From NCBI RefSeq assembly GCF_015244705.1, contig NZ_JABCQF010000014.1, forward strand, positions 1-46,845: a stretch of DNA of 46,845 nt. The letters run 5' to 3'. Within the stretch, counting starts at the first letter, position 1. Every line of letters begins with the position of its first letter. This document shows, piece by piece, positions 24,875 through 33,547 of this stretch. Made by a program: the position numbers and the translations under genes. The notes beneath the pieces were generated by a model. That model saw only the letters and a list, made by a program, of their open reading frames with translations. It searched no databases and was not told the DNA's origin. The stretch comes from Gluconobacter potus. Lineage in GTDB: Bacteria > Pseudomonadota > Alphaproteobacteria > Acetobacterales > Acetobacteraceae.

Positions 24875-26866
24875 TCACAGTTCCAGCTCGTCGCCACAGT
24901 CGAGCGATGCCTGCCGGGCCACACCGCGCATGAGATCGTTCATCCGGTTGTTACGGGGCGCGATGTCGTCGAATTCGTCAGTCGGGTCGGGTGCGAATTC
25001 ATTTTCCATCGGCTCCTTCTTCTCGACCGTTCCCTCACCCAGTTCTGGCTGACGGCGGCGGGCAGACTGTTTCGGGTCTTCATCCCCCTCGTCCTCCGTC
25101 GGCTCCGCCCCGGCATCCGGCGCCGGTGGGCGTGGCGGCAACGGTCGCGTGCTCCAGTCGTCGGGACGGCCATCTTTCGGGCGCGGAAGATCAGGCGGAG
25201 GAAGAACGCGCTCGCGGAAGCGGTCATCCTCGAAATAGCGGGCCTTCTTCGCGCGGATCGGATAGAGACCGGAGACCATGACGATCTCGTCCGCTGGCGG
25301 GAGCTGCATGACTTCTCCCGCCGTCAGCAGCGGGCGTGCCGTCTCCGAGCGCGAAACCATCAGATGGCCCAGCCAGGGCGAAAGCCGGTGCCCCGCGTAG
25401 TTCTTCATCGCCTTCATCTCGGTGGCAGTCCCAAGCGCGTCAGACACACGTTTCGCCGTCCGCTCATCGTTGGTGGCGAAGCTCACCCGGACATGGCAGT
25501 TGTCGAGGATCGAATTGTTCGGCCCATAAGCCCGTTCGATCTGGTTGAGGGACTGGGCGATCAGGAAGCTTTTGATCCGGTAGCCCGCCATGAAAGCCAG
25601 CGCCGATTCAAAGAAATCCAGACGCCCGAGGGCCGGAAATTCGTCGAGCATCAGTAGCAGGCGCCGTCGCTGTGCCGCAGCCTCCAAGTCTTCCGTCAGC
25701 CTACGGCCAATCTGGTTCAGCACCAGCCTGATCAATGGCTTGGTGCGGCTGATATCCGAGGGGGGCACGGTCAGGTAAAGCGTCACTGGGCGGTCCCCTC
25801 CAACGATGTCGGCAATGCGCCATTCGCAGCGCCGGGTGACTTCCGCCACCACCGGATCACGGTACAGGCCAAGGAAGGACATGGCAGTGGAGAGCACGCC
25901 CGAGCGTTCATTGGGCGATTTGTTCAGCAGCTCGCGCGCGGCCGATGCAACAACAGGATGTGGCCACTTCTCACCCAGATGGTTTGTCCGCATCATGACC
26001 GACAGCGTGGTGGCGATCGGGCGCTTCGGGTCCGACAGGAAATTGGCGACACCGGCGAGGGTTTTGTCTGGCTCGGCATAGAGGACATGCAGGATGGCGC
26101 CGACAAGCAGGGAGTGTGAGGTTTTCTCCCAGTGATTGCGCTTCTCCAGACTGCCTTCCGGGTCCACGAGGATATCGGCGACATTCTGGGCATCGCGGAC
26201 TTCCCACTCTCCACGCCGGATTTCCAGTAACGGGTTATAGGCGGACGAGATCGCATTGGTCGGGTCAAACAGCACGACGCGACCGAAACGGGCGCGAAAT
26301 CCCGCCGTCAACTCCCAGTTCTCGCCCTTAATGTCGTGGACAATAGCTGAGCCAGGCCAGGTCAGAAGCGTCGGGATGACCATACCGACACCCTTGCCAC
26401 TGCGCGTTGGTGCAAAGGTCAGGACGTGCTCCGGTCCGTCATGGCGCAGATAGGCCTTGCCATACCGGCCAAGCACCACCCCATCCGGGTCAAGCAGCCC
26501 GGCTTTCGCGATCTCGTCCGGGTCCGCCCAGCGTGCCGACCCGTAGGTTTCGATTTTCCTGGCTTCACGGGCGCGATGGACCGACAGCGTCACGGCGGCG
26601 GCGAAAGCCAGCACCCCACCCGATCCGGCCATCCACGCCCCGCGCGCAAAGACGTTCGGGGCATAGGCGTCGAATTCGAACCACCACCAGAAAAACAGCG
26701 GCGGCGCGTAGACCGACCAGTGATGGAACAGCACGAACCAGGGCCGACCGAGTTCAGGCTGGAAGCCCAGTTCCCAGGCCGTCCATTGGGTCGCGGCCCA
26801 CCAGGACAGGACGACAATGGACAGGACCACCGCGACCTGTCCCCATTGAATTTTGGTTCCCGGCAT
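24875..26866 (-). CDS. traG: TraG/VirD4 coupling protein
   Basis: A 663-residue type IV coupling protein that links the relaxosome to the channel. N-terminal membrane spans (VAVVLSIVVLSWWAATQW and others to about 95) precede Walker A APTRSGKGVG (about 152-161), the conserved ERSGVLSTAMSFLGLYRDP region and Walker B LLLMLDEFPALG. The C-terminal tail is long, acidic and proline-rich. The start at 26866 (MPGTKIQWGQ) follows an AGGAGG ribosome site; upstream in-frame Met codons lack one. It lies 7 nt from the ribbon-helix-helix gene. Confidence 0.95.
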   Translation of the reverse strand: MPGTKIQWGQVAVVLSIVVLSWWAATQWTAWELGFQPELGRPWFVLFHHWSVYAPPLFFWWWFEFDAYAPNVFARGAWMAGSGGVLAFAAAVTLSVHRAREARKIETYGSARWADPDEIAKAGLLDPDGVVLGRYGKAYLRHDGPEHVLTFAPTRSGKGVGMVIPTLLTWPGSAIVHDIKGENWELTAGFRARFGRVVLFDPTNAISSAYNPLLEIRRGEWEVRDAQNVADILVDPEGSLEKRNHWEKTSHSLLVGAILHVLYAEPDKTLAGVANFLSDPKRPIATTLSVMMRTNHLGEKWPHPVVASAARELLNKSPNERSGVLSTAMSFLGLYRDPVVAEVTRRCEWRIADIVGGDRPVTLYLTVPPSDISRTKPLIRLVLNQIGRRLTEDLEAAAQRRRLLLMLDEFPALGRLDFFESALAFMAGYRIKSFLIAQSLNQIERAYGPNNSILDNCHVRVSFATNDERTAKRVSDALGTATEMKAMKNYAGHRLSPWLGHLMVSRSETARPLLTAGEVMQLPPADEIVMVSGLYPIRAKKARYFEDDRFRERVLPPPDLPRPKDGRPDDWSTRPLPPRPPAPDAGAEPTEDEGDEDPKQSARRRQPELGEGTVEKKEPMENEFAPDPTDEFDDIAPRNNRMNDLMRGVARQASLDCGDELEL

Positions 26867-27115
26867 TTTCGATTCCTCCTTGCGCAGGAACAGGTCGGGC
26901 GGCCATTTTCCGTTCCGCAAGGGCTTTTCCCGCGTCGTCGCATCCCGGCGCATGGCAGGGAAAAAATACTTGTCCGGTGCGGCCCAGACCGTCATCACAT
27001 TGAGCGAAGGTCGCGGGAGTCGAATGATAACCGGGTCTTGTGGCTGGACGGGTGCTGCGGCCAACGATGATGCGAACCCCGACCAGACATGGATTTTCTG
27101 GCACTCCCTCTCATT

Positions 27116-27135
27116 ATGTAGTAATGTTCCTACAT
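27116..27135. promoter_or_regulatory. Operator-like palindrome before the toxin-antitoxin pair
   Basis: An inverted repeat ATGTAG (27116-27121) and CTACAT (27130-27135) with an 8-nt spacer lies about 20 nt before the antitoxin start. Its position fits an autoregulatory operator for the antitoxin or the complex. The rest of the 26867-27154 spacer, between divergent traG and antitoxin genes, shows nothing else I can name. Confidence 0.45.
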
Positions 27136-27154
27136 TGCAGTCTGGAGGCCGGAC

Positions 27155-27409
27155 ATGAGCATCACCACACTTTCAAGCCGCGAGTTCAACCAGGACACCA
27201 GCCGGGCCAAGAAGGCGGCGGCCGAGGGACCGGTGTTCATCACCGACAGGGGACGCACGGCCCATGTCCTGCTCAGTATTGAGGAATACCGCCGTCTGAC
27301 ACACCATCCGCGCAAGATCGCGGACGCTCTGGCGATGCCGGAAGCTGCGGACATCGCATTCGATCCGCCTCGCGCCAATATCACACTCCGCCCGGCCGAT
27401 TTTTCCTGA
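27155..27409 (+). CDS. Phd/YefM-type antitoxin
   Basis: The 84-residue protein has the Phd/YefM fold signature: MSITTLSSREFNQDTSRAKKAA, then GPVFITDRGRTAHVLLSIEEYRRL. Its acidic, proline-containing C-terminus would wrap the toxin. It is preceded by GGAGG and its stop overlaps the toxin start by 1 nt (TGATG). It should repress its own promoter and neutralise the PIN toxin. Confidence 0.9.
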   Translation: MSITTLSSREFNQDTSRAKKAAAEGPVFITDRGRTAHVLLSIEEYRRLTHHPRKIADALAMPEAADIAFDPPRANITLRPADFS

Positions 27410-27837
27410 TGTTCCTGCTGGACACGAACGTCGTTTCAGAACTGAGAAAAATCCGCGCCGGGAAGGCCGACCCGAACGTGGCGCTCTGGGCCGACAGCGT
27501 GGAGGCGGACGATCTGTATCTCTCCGCCATCACCGTCATGGAACTGGAAACCGGCATCCTGCGCGTGGAGCGCCGCGACGGAGCCACCGGCACGATCCTG
27601 CGGACCTGGCTGGAACAGCATGTCCTTCCCGCGTTCGAAAGGCGTATTTTTCCCGTCGATACGTCCGTAGCCCTGCGCTGCGCCCGGCTCCATGTTCCCG
27701 ATCCCCGTTCGGAACGCGATGCGCTCATCGCCGCAACCGCGCTGGTTCATGGCAAGACGGTCGTGACCCGCAACGTCGCGGATTTCCTGCCGTGCGGCGT
27801 CCCCCTGCTCAACCCGTGGGAACCCCAGCCGAACTGA
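27409..27837 (+). CDS. PIN-domain toxin (VapC/FitB type)
   Basis: A 142-residue PIN ribonuclease. Acidic active-site residues are visible in LLDTNVVSELRK (Asp5), ITVMELETG (Glu), SERDALIAATALVHGKTVVTRNVADF (Asp, Asp). With the Phd antitoxin it forms an addiction module that would stabilise the element. It converges on the relaxase gene, 13 nt away. Confidence 0.92.
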   Translation: MFLLDTNVVSELRKIRAGKADPNVALWADSVEADDLYLSAITVMELETGILRVERRDGATGTILRTWLEQHVLPAFERRIFPVDTSVALRCARLHVPDPRSERDALIAATALVHGKTVVTRNVADFLPCGVPLLNPWEPQPN

Positions 27838-27850
27838 CAGGAGCGCTGGT

Positions 27851-29590
27851 TCACAAACCCAGCCCCCTGTTCCGGGTGAAGGTCCAATCAACCCCGCCAT
27901 CGTCGCGAGCGACACCGGAGACGTGCCTGCCCTGCTGCTTCTCCAGCGAGGGCGTCCAGGGCACGAGTTGAAACTGAAGCCCATCATCGATCATCGCATA
28001 GCGGCCGGAGGCCAGCACCATGCGCTGACGGTAGGTGCCCGTGATATACTCCCCCGAACCCGACTGGCTGAATGTCCGGCCTGTCTCGCTGGCCAGCCGC
28101 TCTCCAACCTCGTGAACCTCCCGGTCCCTGAGTTTGCCGATCAGATTACGCGCCAGCACCAATTCCTGTGCGCGGTGCTCGGCGAGCCCCTGCTCGATCA
28201 GTTGCTCGGCGCGCCGCTCCATCGCGTCACGTACTTCGGCGCCAAAACCCGCCTGCCCCAATGCGACAGGATCACGCGCCACCGCCTGCCGGTCGAGCCA
28301 GGTGGCCCCGCGCGCCGTCACCTGATCCTCGATCGACAGGTCAGAACGAACAGCCAGCGCAACACGACGCTGCCCCTTCCTGTCATCGAAGGCACGAAGC
28401 TCCACGACCGCCCCCATACTACCATCACCGGTCGCATCCAGATCGGGAAAGCGGATATGATGCGTGCGACCGTCCACACCGTCGATGACGGCGTAGGCCG
28501 TGCCTTTCAGTTCATCGTCCAGCCCGCGATCGACCAGCCTGCCGACGACAGGGACGTCGAGGCTTTCACCCGCCAACACATAGCTCGACGTGCTCCGCTC
28601 GATGCCGCGTTCAGTCAGGGAACGGTGAATGCGCTTGATGATGTCGCCGCGTTCGCCCAGTTCGCGTAACGTCGCTTCGGCGGACTCATCCAGCATCCAT
28701 TGTCCCTGTCCGACCTGATGGGCGAGGCCGAGCCCCTCCAGGCGGCGCAGGCGGCCGACCTTCAGGGCCTCAAACGGATCAGGCTGCCGATCCGGCGCTG
28801 GCGCCACGTCGATGATGCCGCTGCGGCCCGCGTCGCGGACGAGTTGCCGGTCAAGCTGGGTCCAGTATTCGGCATCGACCTGACGTTCGAGGGCACGGTG
28901 AATTTCGATGTCATTGCGTTGCCCGAGTTCTTGCGTCACCAGATCCTGCGCACGGGCGCGCAACCCGTCTTTGATATAATCCCGCGAGATCACGAGGTCG
29001 CTGCCATCCTCGGCTACGCCGCGCACGAGGATGTGGACGTGGGGATGCCGGGTGTTCCAGTGATCCACCCCCACCCAGTCGAGTTTCGTGCCGAGATCTT
29101 TTTCCATCTGCCCGACCAGTTCGCGGGCATAGCCCTTGAGGTCAGCCATGTCCGGCGCGTCCTCCGGCGAGACGATGAAACGGAAGTGGTGGCGGTCGTC
29201 TTCGCAGCGTTCGGCGAAGGCCTTCGGGTCCGCATCGTCGATGCCGGGACCGAAGAGCCGTACCTTCTCACCGTCCTTCGTCACCCCTTCCCGGCGCAGG
29301 TAACGCAGATGGGCCGCGAGTGGAGCCTTGCGCCCGCTATGGCGTACGACACGGGCCTTGACGGTCACGCGGCGGGCACGGCTGGTCAGCAGGCGATTGG
29401 CCCTGGCTGCCGCGACACGGCCACGCCCGAAGGCCGAACGGGAACCGCCGCCGTTGCGACCCGATCGGAACCCACCGCCTCCGGCACGCTGGGCCGAGGC
29501 GAGGGCCTGGGCGACGAAGGGCTTGAGCCGCTGGGCGCGTGGTGAGCGGATGCGACCCAGACGGGGCTGGAAGTCATTCTCGCGCGCCAT
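27851..29590 (-). CDS. VirD2-like relaxase (DUF3363)
   Basis: A 579-residue relaxase. A basic Gly/Arg-rich N-terminus is followed by the nuclease domain, with the metal-binding histidines in VDHWNTRHPHVHILVRG (His177, 182, 184, 186), and then the DUF3363 region (GRLRRLEGLGLA to YAVIDGVDGRTHHIRF and the C-terminal LEKQQGRHVSGVARDDGGVDW). It should nick oriT and lead the strand into the recipient. The start at 29590 follows GGAGGCAGTG; upstream Met codons fall in poorly conserved sequence. Confidence 0.92.
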   Translation of the reverse strand: MARENDFQPRLGRIRSPRAQRLKPFVAQALASAQRAGGGGFRSGRNGGGSRSAFGRGRVAAARANRLLTSRARRVTVKARVVRHSGRKAPLAAHLRYLRREGVTKDGEKVRLFGPGIDDADPKAFAERCEDDRHHFRFIVSPEDAPDMADLKGYARELVGQMEKDLGTKLDWVGVDHWNTRHPHVHILVRGVAEDGSDLVISRDYIKDGLRARAQDLVTQELGQRNDIEIHRALERQVDAEYWTQLDRQLVRDAGRSGIIDVAPAPDRQPDPFEALKVGRLRRLEGLGLAHQVGQGQWMLDESAEATLRELGERGDIIKRIHRSLTERGIERSTSSYVLAGESLDVPVVGRLVDRGLDDELKGTAYAVIDGVDGRTHHIRFPDLDATGDGSMGAVVELRAFDDRKGQRRVALAVRSDLSIEDQVTARGATWLDRQAVARDPVALGQAGFGAEVRDAMERRAEQLIEQGLAEHRAQELVLARNLIGKLRDREVHEVGERLASETGRTFSQSGSGEYITGTYRQRMVLASGRYAMIDDGLQFQLVPWTPSLEKQQGRHVSGVARDDGGVDWTFTRNRGLGL

Positions 29591-29872
29591 CACTGCCTCC
29601 AATGTGCGAAAAAGCCAGGAGCAACAACGAAATACGGGGTCGGCAAACATTGCCGGTAAGGGCGGAACATTGTCGGAAGGCAGAAAAAACACAGAAAAAC
29701 CAACACCCCAACCGAGGCGCAATGTGCGCCCTTTTATCTCGCCTCTCCTTAACCCCACCCCAAAGTGCCTGTTCCACCCTGCCAGCACCCAATCCGCGAT
29801 GCTGGTCCCTGCCCCGATTGCCCTGCGCGAACCACCGCATACCGGTAGAGGAAATGATGCCTGGACGCGCAT
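29591..29872. other. Spacer upstream of the relaxase, possible oriT
   Basis: This 282-bp spacer between the relaxase start and the transglycosylase stop holds no gene. Two adjacent imperfect 20-bp direct repeats centred on ACATTG (about 29642-29661 and 29662-29681, 14 of 20 matching by eye) follow a CGGCAAACATTGCCG palindrome-like stretch. Transfer origins often lie next to the relaxase gene and contain such repeats, but no nick site was recognised. Confidence 0.3.
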
Positions 29873-30589
29873 TCATGGCATCGCTCGTGATGCGGAAGAG
29901 ACGACGAACAACCCACCGGAAAGCGGCCTGACAGGCGCAAGACCATGCGCGATGATGTCACTTCGAACACCATTCGGCGGCAGCTTCATTGCAACCGGAA
30001 CGCCTTTCCCCGCATCGTCCGACTGCGCGGCAAAAATCGGCGCGCTGGTCCAGAACAGCGGGTCGGGATGCGAAACCAGCAGCAATGGATCTACACCGCC
30101 CTGACCGATCAGGGGCAGCAATCCGGCGACATAGGCGCGCGTTTCGGGTGGCAGCGGACGTTGCCGATCACGGTAGTCCTCATAGCGCCCCGGCCCGGCG
30201 TTATAGGCTGCCAGAAAGCCCGGAGAGCCATAGCGATCATGCATCTCGCGCAGGAACGCAGCGCCTGCAAGAATGTTGTCATGCACATCGAACGGATCGC
30301 TTCCCAGCCCGTAACGGGTACGAAGGTCGCTCCAGGTCGTGGGCATGATCTGCATGAGGCCGAGCGCGCCTTTTGATGAAATCGCGCTAATATCACCACC
30401 GCTCTCAGCGCTCATTACGGCCCGTATCCATGTGGCGGGAATGTCGAAGCGCTGCACGGCTTCAGCGATCACGGCACCATAAGGATCGGTGTCAGCGGGC
30501 GCTGGAACCGATGCCGCCCATGACAGGTCAGGTGCGCCCGATACGCCGATTGCAATGACACCAACAGCGAGGAAGAAGATGCGTCGCAT
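29873..30589 (-). CDS. Lytic transglycosylase (VirB1-like)
   Basis: A 238-residue exported muramidase with a signal peptide (FFLAVGVIAIGVSGAP) and a Slt-type SLT domain: catalytic Glu62 in VMSAESGG, then SSKGALGLMQIMPTTW and AAYNAGPGRY. It would open peptidoglycan for the mating channel. The start at 30589 places the signal peptide correctly; an upstream in-frame start at 30613 overlaps the DUF736 gene. Confidence 0.92.
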   Translation of the reverse strand: MRRIFFLAVGVIAIGVSGAPDLSWAASVPAPADTDPYGAVIAEAVQRFDIPATWIRAVMSAESGGDISAISSKGALGLMQIMPTTWSDLRTRYGLGSDPFDVHDNILAGAAFLREMHDRYGSPGFLAAYNAGPGRYEDYRDRQRPLPPETRAYVAGLLPLIGQGGVDPLLLVSHPDPLFWTSAPIFAAQSDDAGKGVPVAMKLPPNGVRSDIIAHGLAPVRPLSGGLFVVSSASRAMP

Positions 30590-30593
30590 CGTC

Positions 30594-30932
30594 TCATTCC
30601 CCGCGTTCGACACGTCGTGACGGACGCGTCCAGTTCAGCACCCAAACCGCACGCTCCCCACCGGCACGGAAGAGATTGGCCCGGATCGGTTGTGCAAAGG
30701 CGGGGTCGTCGAGGGCTACGGCGATGTATTCACCAGCCCTCTCGCCGGTGCGTTTCCAGCCAGCACCAACCTCCGGGCCATCGGCATCGGTGAGATGGAT
30801 GCGGTAATCCGAGGCATGTTCGGCGTCGGAAAACTCAGCCGGAACGAGAAGGATATCCTGCGCCACGGTGAGGGTGCGAATGCGCCCGGCAAAACCGGTT
30901 TTCGTGCGCGTGAAAAGACCGATCTGTGCCAT
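30594..30932 (-). CDS. DUF736 protein, copy 1
   Basis: A 112-residue protein of the DUF736 family: MAQIGLFTRTKTGFAGRIRTL at the start, then GWKRTGERAGEYIAVALDDPAFAQPIRANLF and a terminal VLNWTRP. These small proteins of unknown function are frequent in alphaproteobacterial ICEs. A second, more typical copy is at 35806-36129. It is 1 nt from traF. Confidence 0.88.
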   Translation of the reverse strand: MAQIGLFTRTKTGFAGRIRTLTVAQDILLVPAEFSDAEHASDYRIHLTDADGPEVGAGWKRTGERAGEYIAVALDDPAFAQPIRANLFRAGGERAVWVLNWTRPSRRVERGE

Positions 30933-30933
30933 T

Positions 30934-31491
30934 TCATTGCCCTTTCGGAGACGGGTTGGTGGTCACGATGGCAGGCTGGTTACTCCCGGATGGAAGCCAG
31001 ACCGGGGTGGCACGACCGATGACGGTGGAAACGGGCAACGGGCCGAAATACCGACCATCGAGACTGCGTGGTTCAGCCGTGTTCATGACAAAAATCTGGC
31101 CGGAATCGAGACGATGGCAGCCCTGCCAGAAGGGGAGCGGACGGCCACGGTGATCGACGGATTGCGCGTCGCCAGCGAATTGCCCGTCGATGGTGATGCG
31201 TTGTCCCGTACGGCACACGGACTGCCCCGCGACAGCCGCTACGGGCTTGAGCAGGGGCACGCCAGACGGCAGATACCCCCGACGCGCCAGCAGCATCGCC
31301 TCGCGCTCGGGCAGACGGACAGCAACCAGATCACCGACATGCGGCGCGGGAACCGGGTGCAATCGGTACAACCCGACGGGCACGCTCGCCGTCTCGTTCC
31401 AGATCAGGCGTGGCGCAGGATGAACGACCATTGACGCGCCCACACCGAGCACGGCGAAATAGGTCGCAAAGAACCAGCCACGCCGGGTCAT
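30934..31491 (-). CDS. traF: TraF-type S26 signal peptidase
   Basis: A 185-residue conjugative peptidase of the S26 family. It has one N-terminal membrane segment (TYFAVLGVGASMVV), the catalytic serine in ETASVPVGLYR (Ser36) and the lysine in PLLKPVAAVAGQ (Lys82), then MNTAEPRSLDGRYFGPL. TraF matures or cyclises the TrbC pilin in RP4-like systems. The start at 31491 overlaps the DUF2840 stop by ATGA. Confidence 0.9.
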   Translation of the reverse strand: MTRRGWFFATYFAVLGVGASMVVHPAPRLIWNETASVPVGLYRLHPVPAPHVGDLVAVRLPEREAMLLARRGYLPSGVPLLKPVAAVAGQSVCRTGQRITIDGQFAGDAQSVDHRGRPLPFWQGCHRLDSGQIFVMNTAEPRSLDGRYFGPLPVSTVIGRATPVWLPSGSNQPAIVTTNPSPKGQ

Positions 31492-31985
31492 GACGTCACC
31501 TGCCGCCGCTTGAGCCATGCTGAATGTTGCTCGCGCGTATAGGCACGCGGCTCATGTCCGGCCGTAATGCGATGGTGCAGATGCCGCCAGTATTCGGGCG
31601 CTGCATCCGCCGGATCGAGACCCAGTGCCTCAATGGCGTCGACCGCCCGGAGCACATGTTCGACCCGTGGCCAGCTATCGACACGCAGGAGGATTTCGCC
31701 GCCGGGACGCACGAACGGCAAAGTCTGGAACACTTCGCCAGCCCTGACCGCGCGCACGATATCCAGCCGGGAGACGGTGATACCGAGGTCATTGGACGCC
31801 CAGCGCACAAAGGCGAAAACACTTCCTGGCGCGAAACTGGAAATGCGGCGGCGGTCATCGAGTATCTGCTCGTCACTGCAATGCCCGAAGCGCAGCCAGT
31901 GTTCGATGCGCCTGTCGATCCAGGTCAGTTCGACATGCGTCAGTGCCGCCGGATGCCGGTGGGAGATAGGAGACTGTCTGGTCAT
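31488..31985 (-). CDS. DUF2840 protein
   Basis: A 165-residue protein with the DUF2840 pattern: LTHVELTWIDRRIEHWLRFG, APGSVFAFVRWASNDLGT-like (FVRWASNDLGITVSRLDIVRAV) and AAPEYWRHLHHRITAGHEPRAYTREQH. Function unknown; it regularly lies between repA and traF in these elements. It overlaps both neighbours by 4 nt. Confidence 0.88.
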   Translation of the reverse strand: MTRQSPISHRHPAALTHVELTWIDRRIEHWLRFGHCSDEQILDDRRRISSFAPGSVFAFVRWASNDLGITVSRLDIVRAVRAGEVFQTLPFVRPGGEILLRVDSWPRVEHVLRAVDAIEALGLDPADAAPEYWRHLHHRITAGHEPRAYTREQHSAWLKRRQVTS

Positions 31986-33061
31986 GGCCCTACTCCCGGC
32001 CCCTTGAAGGGGGCAATGGACGGGCAAGAGGGGTTATCCGCAGAACGGCGCTTCCCATCAACATAAGAGTTAGATTCTAAGTTAGATAAGTTAAGGGCCG
32101 GAATCACCGTTTCAGGCCAAAGACTTAGCTGGGGTTTGTGCGTGTGAAGTCCCGATAGTCCTGCGTGTGATGTCCCGATAGTGGATGCGTGTGAAGTCCC
32201 GATACCATTCGCATAGTTATCCACAGGATGTGTGGATAAATCAGTTGGCAGGATGCGCAGTAACTCGCGCGCGCCAGCACGTTCAATGTTCAGGCGATAG
32301 CCTGGCAAGGGCTGGCTGGCGGCGGCACGCCGGATCTGGATGGCAAAGTCCGAGGGACGCATCAGGCTGCCGGATTTCTGGTGCAGATGCCCGATCTCGA
32401 AAGTCCAGCCGGTAGGTTGACGACCCGCGTGTTTGCGGGCCACGCGGTAAAGCCAGCGCTCGATGCCGCCCGTCAGCCGGAAATAGGCCGGGTCGATGGC
32501 CAGCACCAGCGAACGGTCGATCACGCCACGATAGAGCCATTCCGGAATGACGATCTCGACACCAGCGGCGCGACCGTTCCGGCTGGCGCAGATTTCCCAC
32601 TCGGTAATCCAGGAAAACTGCTGCCGTCGCCAGTTCTGGCCGTTGCGGATCGTGGTGGCGACCACGGTGGACTGGAGCCGGGCAAGTGCCGCCCTGAGCA
32701 GCCCATAATCCCGCGCCCCGGTCTGTCGGCCGATACCGGTGAGCAGCTGATAGGGAGTGAAGCGCAGGAAGCGTGACGTTGTCAGGCCGAGATTTTCCGC
32801 CTCGACAATCTGGCTGGCGGCCCAGATCAGCACGTCAGCGTCCCAGATCGTCGCCATGCCGTGCTCGGGCATCCCGAACACCTCAACGCGCGTGTCCCCT
32901 ACTGCGTAGAGGATTGGCGTCGTGCGCTTCGTTTTGGACAGGGAGAAAAACGGTCGCTCCATCAGATCGCGCTGGTCGCGCGGACTGATCTCGCCGCTGG
33001 CGACAACGAACGGCAGGAGCCTGCTGCGCTCACTGGCCGTGAGGATGTGGCGGGCCTGCAT
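31982..33061 (-). CDS. repA: Replication initiator protein A
   Basis: A 359-residue initiator of the RepA/RPA type (PF10134-like): ERPFFSLSKTKRTTPILY, MATIWDADVLIWAASQI, LRFTPYQLL and LYRVARKHAG are recognisable. The start at 33061 (MQARHIL) has GGGAGG upstream; ATG 33067 overlaps that site and is less likely. Its C-terminal coding part contains the candidate origin (iterons and DnaA boxes), encoding IGTSHA repeats in the protein. It suggests that the element replicates, at least transiently, on its own. Confidence 0.9.
   Translation of the reverse strand: MQARHILTASERSRLLPFVVASGEISPRDQRDLMERPFFSLSKTKRTTPILYAVGDTRVEVFGMPEHGMATIWDADVLIWAASQIVEAENLGLTTSRFLRFTPYQLLTGIGRQTGARDYGLLRAALARLQSTVVATTIRNGQNWRRQQFSWITEWEICASRNGRAAGVEIVIPEWLYRGVIDRSLVLAIDPAYFRLTGGIERWLYRVARKHAGRQPTGWTFEIGHLHQKSGSLMRPSDFAIQIRRAAASQPLPGYRLNIERAGARELLRILPTDLSTHPVDNYANGIGTSHASTIGTSHAGLSGLHTHKPQLSLWPETVIPALNLSNLESNSYVDGKRRSADNPSCPSIAPFKGPGVGP
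32061..32239. other. oriV: Candidate replication origin inside repA
   Basis: Three 20-bp direct repeats of TGCGTGTGAAGTCCCGATAG start at 32139, 32162 and 32186 (copy 2 and copy 3 each differ at one base). They are 23 and 24 bp apart, about two helical turns, like plasmid iterons. Next to them are two perfect DnaA boxes in inverted orientation, TTATCCACA (32217-32225) and TGTGGATAA (32231-32239). On the other side is an AT-rich stretch with repeated GTTAGAT (about 32061-32095) that could melt. The 23-bp step changes the reading frame while the DNA stays the same, so the repeats are kept as DNA, not as protein. Confidence 0.8.
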
Positions 33062-33074
33062 GTCCATCCTCCCC

Positions 33075-33326
33075 TCACCGGCGATTAAGGCCGGCAGAGC
33101 GGGCCTCGTCATAATTCGGATCAGAGGTGGACCGGCAGGCGCTGGCGGTAGCCCAGGCGTCGAGGTCGTCGATCAGGTAGACGACACGACCGCCAAGCTT
33201 GCGGAAGGTCGGACCACTGCCATGGCAGCGGTATTTTTCCAGCGTGCGGGGAGAAAGGCCTAGAATCTGCGCGGCCTGATGTGTGCGCAGGTAGCGTGCC
33301 GGTGACGGCGCGTGTCTGTCGAGCAT
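33075..33326 (-). CDS. AlpA/MerR-like helix-turn-helix protein
   Basis: An 83-residue DNA-binding protein with a winged HTH: LRTHQAAQILGLSPRTLEKYRCHGSGPTFRKLGGRVVYLIDDLDAW. This is the AlpA/excisionase-like pattern found just before repA in related ICEs. It may regulate repA or excision. It ends 13 nt before the repA start. A perfect hairpin GGGTGGAC/GTCCACCC (33409-33444) lies about 80 nt upstream of its start. Confidence 0.87.
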   Translation of the reverse strand: MLDRHAPSPARYLRTHQAAQILGLSPRTLEKYRCHGSGPTFRKLGGRVVYLIDDLDAWATASACRSTSDPNYDEARSAGLNRR

Positions 33327-33547
33327 GGTATGCCTCCATCTGGTCTCGAAGCGCCGCAGGAATGATGCGGCGGATCGGGATGACGGTGGCGAAGAAAGCA
33401 GGCGTTGGGGGTGGACGAAGATTTTTCAGACTCAGTGTCCACCCTTCGTGTACCGGGACGTGCATGGGCGATACCGCGCGGAGCCGGGCGTGAAGCAGCG
33501 TGGGGAAAATGGGGGATCGCAGCGGGAAGGAGCGAAAACAGGCAGCA

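Noticed and set aside
32139-32205. CRISPR-like repeats
   Set aside because: Three 20-bp repeats with 3-4 nt between them lack spacers; they fit iterons of a replication origin.
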